From positions 24,759,268-24,823,267 of the forward strand of contig NC_080074.1 of NCBI RefSeq assembly GCF_949987535.1: a stretch of 64,000 nucleotides of DNA, in the 5' to 3' direction. Origin of the DNA: Balaenoptera acutorostrata (taxonomy: Eukaryota > Chordata > Mammalia > Artiodactyla > Balaenopteridae). Position numbers and translations under genes: made by a program. Below the pieces are notes generated by a model. The model saw only the letters and a program-made list of their open reading frames with translations. It was not told the origin of the DNA and ran no database searches. Shown piece by piece: positions 57,040 through 64,000 of this stretch; positions within the stretch are counted from its first letter, which is position 1, and every line of letters begins with the position of its first letter.

Positions 57040-58339
57040 AATTTTACCAACTTCAATTAGAGTTCCAATATTTTTAAAATTTTGTCTCTAATGATTCATA
57101 CATTTTATATGAAAGGACAAATCTCTAAGAACAGTTGAGAAAAGGATAAAGAGGAAGAAAAAAGAAGATTTGGTTTACCAGCTATCAGAACATACTATAA
57201 AGAGAATATGGTACTAACTTAGAAACAGAAAATTAAATCATTGAATCATAATAGAAAATCAAGAATCAGATGCCAGCATATGAGGATTTAATATATGACA
57301 AGAGTTGCATTTCATTTCACTGGAAAAAAAAATGGATTACTCAATAAATTATTCTGGTTATCCATCTGGAAAAAAACCATTTGGACTAACATCTTACACT
57401 ATATACCAAAACAAATTTTATATGCATTAAAGGCATAAACATGAAAATACTGAACAAAAATATTTCAAGAAAGTCTAGGAGGTTATGTGTTTGTTGAGGG
57501 GGCAGGGGAGAACTTCCTAATTTCAAAGTGAAAACTTACATACTATAAAAGAGAAAATACACATATTTGGCTAAGTAAAAACAAGACGCTTTTGATGACG
57601 AAAGTTACCCTAAACAAATTCAACTTATTGAATCCAAACAATGTATTTGGAAAAATATACTACAAAATAGAGGAAAAACAGACAGTTAATATATGATGTG
57701 TATACAGAAAGCTCCTACAAATTAACAGGAAGACAAACAGTTTTTCTCCATAGAAAAAGAACAGGAGGGGAAAACTCACAGAAGTGTTGATATAAGTGGC
57801 ACGAAAATATTCAAAGATGTTTGATTTCACTAGTGGTGCAGGAAAAGTAAATGAAAATAAATGAGATATCCTTTATGCTTCTCAGATTGGCAAAGTATGA
57901 AAGACTAATAATTACTATTGCTGATGCTGAGCTTGAAAAACATGCCCATTTCACATTTCTTAAAGAGGACAAAAATGTGCATGAGGGCAAAAATGTTAAA
58001 AGGAAGTGTGAATTGTAAAAGGCTTTTGATAAGCAATCTGCCCACATTCATTAAAAACACACATATCTTTGACCCAAAACTATCCCCTCTTGGGAGTTTA
58101 GGCAAATAAATAAAAGCTGAAATACAGAATATTTATTATATCACTGTTTGTAAAAGCTAACAACAACAACAAAATGGAAACAAAGTGAATGCTCATCAAC
58201 TGGACCCATGGTGGAATATTATACAGCCCTCAAAAAGAATGAATTATAGCTCTGCCATTTGGGATAAAAGGGGTTTCCATAAAGTGTTCTGAGTGACAAA
58301 ATCTAAATGTAGGAAAATTCTTATAAAAAGCATATTATT
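57040..58339 (+). mobile_element. old L1M ORF2-end and 3' region, interrupted by a young L1
   Basis: Diverged sense L1M, recognisable at caaaatgtatttggaaaaat-like segments and most clearly near 58190-58230 (gaatgctcatcaactggac, tggaatattatacagccct), where the ORF2 C-terminal region is readable. The frame is destroyed. A young L1 with target duplication splits it at about 58339; the part after 60452 may be its continuation. Confidence 0.6.
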
Positions 58340-60436
58340 CACTGTTTGCAGATGACATGATACTTTACATAGAGAATCCTAAAGATGCTACCAGAAAACT
58401 ACGAGAGCTAACTAATGAATTTGGTAAAGTAACAGGACACAAAATTAATGCACAGAAATCCTTGCATTCCTATACACTAATGATGAAAAATTTGAAAGAC
58501 AAATTAAGGAAACACTCCCTTTTACCACTGCAACAAAAAGAATAAAATACCTAGGAATAAACCTACCTAAGGAGACAAAAGACCAGTATGCAGAAAACTA
58601 TAAGACACTGATGAAAGAAATTAAAGATGATACAAACAGATGGAGAGATATACCATGTTCTTGGATTGGAAGAATCAACATTGTGAAAATGACTATACTA
58701 CCCAAAGCAATCTACAGATTCATGAAATCCCTATCGAACTACTAATGGCATTTTTCACAGAACCAGAACAAAACATTTCACAATTTGTATGGAAACACAA
58801 AAGACCCCGAATAGCCAAACCAAACTTGAGAAAGAAAAATAGAGCTGGAGGAATCAGGCGCCCAGACTTCAGACTATACCACAAAGCTACAGTAATCAAC
58901 AGTATGGTACTGGCACAAAAACAGAAATATACATCAATGGAACAGGATAGAAAGCCCAGAGATAAACCCACGCACATATCGTCACCTTATCTTTGATAAA
59001 GGAGGCAAGAATATACAATGGAGGAAAGACAGACTCTTCAATAGGTGGTGCTGGGAAAACTGGACAGCTACATGTCAAAGAATGAAATTAGAACACTCCC
59101 TAACACTATACACAAAAATAAGCTCAAAATGGATTAAAGACCTAAGTGTAAGGCCAGACACTATAAAACTCTTAGAGGAAAACATAGGCAGAACACTCTA
59201 TGACATAAATCACAGCAAGATCCTTTTTGACCCACCTCCTAGAGAAATGGAAATAAAAACCAAACATAAACAAATGGGACCTAATGAAACTTAAAAGCTT
59301 TTGCACAGCAAAGGAAACCATAAACAAGACGAAAAGACAACCCTCAGAATGGGAGCAAATATTTGCAAATGAAGCAACTAACAAAGGATTAATCTCCAAA
59401 ATTGACAAGCAGCTCACTCATGCAGCTCAATATCAAAAAAACAAACAACCCAATCCAAAAATGGGCAGAAGACCTAAATAGACATTTCTCCAAAGAATAT
59501 ATACAGACTGCCAACAAACACATGAAAGGATGCTCAACATCACTAATCATGAGAGAAATGCAAATCAAAACTACAATGAGGTATCACCTCACACCAGTCA
59601 GAATGGCCATCATCAAAAAATCTACAAACAATAAATGCTGGAGAGGGTGTGGAGAAAAGGGAACCCTCTTGCACTGTTGGTGGGAATGTAAATTGATACA
59701 GCCACTATGGAGAACAGTATGGAGGTTCCTTAAAAAACTAAAAATAGAACTACCATATGACCCAGAAATCCCACTACTGGGCATATACCCTGAGAAAACC
59801 ATAATTCAAAAAGAGTCATGTACCACAATGTTCATTGCAGCACTATTTACAATAGCCAGGACATGGAAGCAACCTAAGTGTCTATCGACAGATGAATCGA
59901 TAAAGAAGATGTGGTACATATATACAGTGGAATATTCCTCAGCCATAAAAAGAAACAAAATTGAGTTATTTGTAGTGAGGTGGATGGACCTAGAGTCTGT
60001 CATACAGAGTGAAGTAAGTCAGAAAGAGAAAAGCAAATACCGTATGCTAACACATATATATGGAATCTAAAAAACAAAAAAAGTGGTTCTGAAGAACCTA
60101 GATGCAGGACAGGAATAAAGATGCAGAGGTAGAGAATGGACTTGAGGACACCGGGAGGGGGAAGGGTAAACTGGGACAAAGTGAGACAGTGGTATGGACA
60201 TATATACACTACCAAATGTAAAATAGATAGCTAGTGGGAAGCAGCCGCATAGCACAGGGAGATCAGCTCCCTGCTCTGTGACCACCTAGAGGGGTGGGCT
60301 AGGGATGGTGGGAGGGAGACGCAAGAGGGAGGAGATACGGGGACATATGTATATGTATAGCTGATTCACTTTGTTATAAAGCAGAAACTAACACACTATG
60401 TAAAGCAATTATACTCCAATAAAGATGTTAAAAAAA
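58340..60436 (+). mobile_element. 5'-truncated young L1 with target duplication
   Basis: About 2.1 kb: it starts just before the ORF2 FADDM motif (58345-58359), continues to the ORF2 stop at about 60068-60070, then the 3'UTR (tacgggg-type block, tatgtatatgtatagctg), an AATAAA at 60418-60423 and a poly(A) tail. Flanking repeats aaaaagcatattatt (58325-58339) and aaaaagcacattatt (60437-60451) differ at one base. It inserted in the same orientation into an older L1M. Confidence 0.93.
58345..60070 (+). pseudogene. L1 ORF2 C-terminal remnant
   Basis: Starts at the catalytic FADDM motif and shifts frame several times (frame pieces at 58357, 58640, 59082, 59284 and 59402). The last piece, 59402-60070, is open for 222 codons to the natural stop. 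It contains the C-terminal cysteine-rich motif, with Cys79, Cys83, His91, Cys92 and Cys96 of that frame. No functional reverse transcriptase is possible: the upstream half is absent and the frame is broken. Confidence 0.92.
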
Positions 60437-60451
60437 AAAAAGCACATTATT

Positions 60452-60720
60452 ATAAAACAATGATAAAACTTCCTAAAATCTTAATTTATGTGTTTGTGTA
60501 TATAGGTTTATACATGATCATATATATGGATAAATGGAAGATAAATATGGATTATATATAATATACATTTTTATATATTAGATTATACAATTTAAATTTA
60601 ATTATATGATATGTGTGTACAATTAACTATATGAGATAGAAAGATAGATGATAGATAGATAGGGAGATAGGGAGATGGAGAGAGAGAGAGAGATACAGCA
60701 GCAATGGTGGGGGAAAGGAG
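60452..60720. repeat. A+T-rich tract followed by (GATA)n and (GA)n microsatellite
   Basis: A tatata-rich stretch at about 60500-60630 is followed by gatagatagatagg units and a GA run at 60676-60693. It may be the tail of the interrupted L1M plus simple repeat expansion. Confidence 0.7.
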
Positions 60721-63097
60721 AGATAAATAGACTGCACTATAATAATGTATTTATGTAAAATTATATGTGTGCTATATAGTGGTAAAAAGTCAGATATATA
60801 AACCTTATCTCACTGGCTCTAAGATATTCTTTTTTGCCTTTTATTATCTCTGAAGTCAAATGCATTTTCCAGTTGATGGCATCTTGTATCACCTAATGAA
60901 CTGGCAAATTTTTTTCCTTTCTTAATGGTACATAGAACACTGGTGCCTTGAGTGGATGAGATATGGTATTATACTAACATCATACCCCTCAAAAAGTGCT
61001 TTTAACACAAATTTAAAACGGTGCATCCAATTGAAGAGCAGAGCTTTAAACATCACTTATCTTTTCACATTTCTTAAGTGGATTAAAAAAAGTTAAAGGG
61101 TGAAAATGGATCCATTAGGACAGAGTCCTCTAGTAGACAAATAATCTAACAGTGTTATACTCTTGTAAGTGGATTAAAGGAAGAGAGGTCATGTCTTGAA
61201 ATCCACATTGGAGGACAGTTTCAGAGTATTTCATTGTCTCTCCTGCAACCCTTAGGCAGACAACCAGAGCAAGACAACAAAGGATTTCTCCAGCCTCAGT
61301 TGCCATCTCACTGGCAACCTCAGGCCCTGATCTCTGCAATCCCCTTCCTTCTACTCTAGAGGGAACAGAAGACCAAGAAGGCAGTGTTTCTCTGATGTGC
61401 AGCAACTGAATACCCAGAGGAAACTGAAATTTGGCCATAGGGCTCACTCAGGTAGGTAGAGTCCTTAGTGTGAATCCTAGTGGGCCCCTTTAAAATAGTA
61501 GGTCTTTCTGGTTTCCCCTGAGATTTTTCCAAAAGTCACCATTTAGAAACATGAAATGTAATCTGCACAAATTTTCCATTTGCTTTAAAAGTAGTCCCTT
61601 ATGATTAATATGTAATAAACAGAATGTATTCATTTACAGTCTCGCAGTGACCAAAACACTTCCATTCTTAGAATTTGAATCTTCAGATGATTTTCAGACA
61701 ATCTAAAGCCAGTTTTTATACTTATGACTCCTAAAGTCATTTTTTCTTTCTCTTTTTAAGATCTCCTCGCCTAGAAAGGAAAGAGAAGAAATGCGGATCC
61801 ACAAAAGAATAAAGGCACTTTGGGTGTAAAGGCCGTTGGTTAGAAATCACAATTGAATTTTACTCCATATTTTTTTAACAAAAAATATTCTATTTATTTA
61901 CTCCATATTTTAATGGCCTTATTACAGGCCTGGTACTGGCTGGATACTGGAATATATAAAATAAGTATCTGACCTAACTTCAGAGCTTAGATGACTTATA
62001 CTCAGGAAATAAATCACAGAATAATGTACAGACTGTAGTACTGCTAATCAATCCCTCAGTATATGCTATTTGCAAATGTACTATTTATATGAATGTCCTT
62101 TCTTCCTAAAATGATGCCCTTTTCTCTTCTCCCCCGATTTCCTCCTCCACCTGTGCAATATCCAAGCTGTCCTTGGCTAACAGGGTCAGCTGGTGGCTGG
62201 CACACAATGGTGTTCTGCCCCAAATTCTCTTCATCACCTTCCCAACCCCTCCTTAGTAGAATCATGCATGCTATCCTAGCCCATTTTCCCGTTCTCCTAT
62301 TTATAGCTCATTAGTTTTATCTCAGTAACCATTTTTCACCAGTACACATTATCTTTAACTTACTTCTTTGCCCACTTTCTTCTAATGCCAATTTCTTCAG
62401 GAAAGATTTAAGAAAAGTTTCAAACATATTATAATGAGTGATTCAATTTGAAAGAATTTTTAAAACTTCTCTGAGTTGATAAACATTTAAAACTTGGAAG
62501 TTGTTAAGAGGAAAGAGAATTAGCACTTTTAAAGTACTTGATCCCCAAAAAAGGATCCAAAATAGAAAATACAAATCACTGAAACTGGTCTTTTAGAAAC
62601 AATTACCTACTACTTGAATAGTTTGAAGTATGTTACAGAAAGGGATGGGGGTGTGGGGAAATCAAGTAGAAAACGAGAATATTCAGTGACAGGTAATGTG
62701 AAAACCTTTTTTAAATGACCAAGAAAAGAAAGTCCAGGATCAGCAGAAGCCACATGTCAAAAAATAATTTTAATTAAATGGAGTCAACTGCAAGGAAAAA
62801 AAAAATAGAGGTAGAAAGCAAGGCTGAGAGTTGCATGGAGAACGGTAGTCTTCCTTTTGATTTTGAGGCGTGATAGAAAGTAAGCACTTAAGATTCACTA
62901 GGTCCAGGGCCTATGTGTATGGTTGCACAGGTTGTGAACTGCACAGAGGCTCCCAATAAAGATACTGAGTGAGGCTGGATGCAAAGTGTGTTCCCTGGTG
63001 TGGGGCTTCATATCTTTGGAGAAAGGGGTGGTTTTTCTTGCCTGAAGGGATATGTCTGTCCCAAGGGAGCATCTTTTTCTAAATAGCATGTGGTGAT
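60721..63097. other. unassigned DNA
   Basis: No repeat family confidently recognised, apart from a possible antisense L2 tail at 61905-62035 (ggcctggtactggctggata). Frames at 61130-61447, 62056-62265 and 62093-62314 have no recognisable domain. Confidence 0.35.
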
Positions 63098-63512
63098 TTT
63101 AGTTTTTAATTTATTTTTTTTTATTTATTTATTTTCATGGAAATATACTTGATTTATAATATTATATCGGTTTCAGGTATACAACATAGTAATTTGATAT
63201 TTTTATAGATTATACTTCATATAAAGTTATAAAGTATTGTCCATATTCACTACGCTATACATTACATCCTTGTAACTTATCTATTTTATACCTAGTAGTT
63301 TGTATCTCGTAATCCCCCTCACCCATTTTTCCCCTCCCCCCACCCCTCTCCCCTCTGGCAACCGCCAGTCTGTTCTCTGTATCTCTAAGTCTGTTTCTGT
63401 TTTATCTATTCATTTGTTTTATTTCTTAGATTCCACAGATAAGTGAAAACATACAGTATTTGTCTTTCTCTCTTTGACTTATTTCACTAAGCATAATACC
63501 TACAGGTGGGGA
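63098..63512 (-). mobile_element. L1MA-type 3'UTR fragment
   Basis: Antisense older L1 3' end: T/A-rich start (reverse of the tail), tacttgatttataatattat, atcggtttcaggtatacaac, ctatacattacatccttgta, tttgtatctcgtaatccccc and gattccacagataagtga. About 400 bp, 5'-truncated. Confidence 0.85.
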
Positions 63513-63517
63513 CTTTT

Positions 63518-64000
63518 TTAAATGGTTTCCAAATTCTTTGATATTCCTCCTGTCAAGAAGTGTGATCTATGCTCCGTTCCCTTTGAACCTAAGCTTTTAA
63601 CTGCTCGATCAATACAACACTGGAAGTGACAAAGTGGCAGCTTCCTCTTCCTGCCTTTTGGGACATTCACTCCTGGAATGTGGCCACCATGCCCTGAGGA
63701 AGCCCAGATAACGTGGAGATGCCACGTGCGGGTGTTCTGCCTGACAATCTCATGTCTAAGTTCTTGGTCAACAGCCAGCATCAACCAGCAAACACGAACG
63801 TGAAGACAACTCCAGGTGATACTGGGCTGTAGCATCACCTCCACCCTTCTAGTCTCTCCTCCGACGCCCCAGACATTGTGGAGCAGATACAAGCCATCGC
63901 TGCTGGGCCCTGTCTAAAGTCCTGATCCACAGAGTCTGAGAGTATAATAAAAGGGTTGTTTCATGCCACTCTGCTTTGGATTGGTTGCTTCTGCAGCAAT
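63518..64000 (+). mobile_element. MLT1-type MaLR LTR, cut by the window edge
   Basis: Sense LTR read from its U3 part (gatattcctcctgtcaagaa, tgctccgttccctttgaacc) through gaggaagcccagataacg, ccagacattgtggagcag and gagtataataaaagggttg to gccactctgctttggattgg near the edge. A polyadenylation-like aataaa lies at 63946-63951. The minus-strand frame 63518-63892 reads across the LTR and is not a gene. Confidence 0.88.

Noticed and set aside
63518..63892. 124-codon minus-strand frame
   Set aside because: It lies entirely within an MLT1-type LTR read on the wrong strand.
1..64000. Partial LTRs at both window edges as one provirus
   Set aside because: The left LTR is class I ERV-like and the right one is MLT1-type MaLR, so they are unrelated; no internal retroviral genes lie between them.
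1..64000. CRISPR arrays, operons, ribosome binding sites and bacterial mobile elements
   Set aside because: The repeat content is mammalian throughout; no regularly spaced direct repeats or dense tandem genes are present.

Overview
The window is mammalian nuclear DNA, A+T-rich and CpG-poor, and almost certainly from a cetartiodactyl, most likely a cetacean. The main evidence is three tRNA-derived SINEs of the CHR (cetacean-hippo-ruminant) type with target-site duplications, plus L1 copies whose tail and ORF2 sequence is the kind found in that group. The species call is inference.

I find no intact protein-coding gene, no structural RNA gene and no CRISPR array. Open frames here are short (222 codons or fewer). 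The long ones lie in retrotransposon remnants or look like chance frames in A+T-rich DNA. The window therefore reads as intergenic or deep-intronic sequence. Its annotation is mainly a stratigraphy of mobile elements: about 18 MIR copies, about a dozen L2 stretches, one CR1/L3 fragment, old L1M pieces, MaLR-type LTRs (3.1, 5.3, 6.1, 7.0, 53.3 and 63.5 kb), a class I ERV LTR end at the left edge, hAT and Tigger DNA transposon relics, and a young layer of L1 and CHR SINE insertions.

Layout: 0-7.5 kb, LTR relics with one MIR pair. 7.6-9.3 kb, an old L1M 5'/ORF1 stretch. 10.8-17.2 kb, L2, L1 tail fragments, MIR and a MER5-like relic. 19-21.2 kb, MIR, Tigger and MER20. 22.9-23.4 kb, MIR and a short CHR SINE. 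24.8-28.7 kb, a minus-strand L1 with clear target duplications whose 5'UTR is fused directly to mid-ORF2; a SINE and possibly a second L1 tail are nested in it. 28.7-38.7 kb, MIR, L2, MITE, L1M 5'UTR and CR1/L3 relics plus two exon-like candidates. 39-51 kb, L2/MIR-rich, including an L2 nested in an L2. 52.5-54 kb, a MIR split by a CHR SINE, then an MST-type LTR and another MIR. 54-56.6 kb, a repeat-free block with homeodomain-type motifs. 57-60.6 kb, L1M invaded by a 5'-truncated young L1. 63.1-64 kb, an L1MA tail and an MLT1 LTR cut by the window edge.

No set of genes works together here. The items most worth checking are the internally deleted L1 at 24.8-28.7 kb, the repeat-free block with a palindromic TAATTA site near 55.05 kb, and two short exon-like frames near 32.5 and 36.8 kb. 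Repeat family names come from remembered consensus sequences, not a search; subfamily names are approximate.
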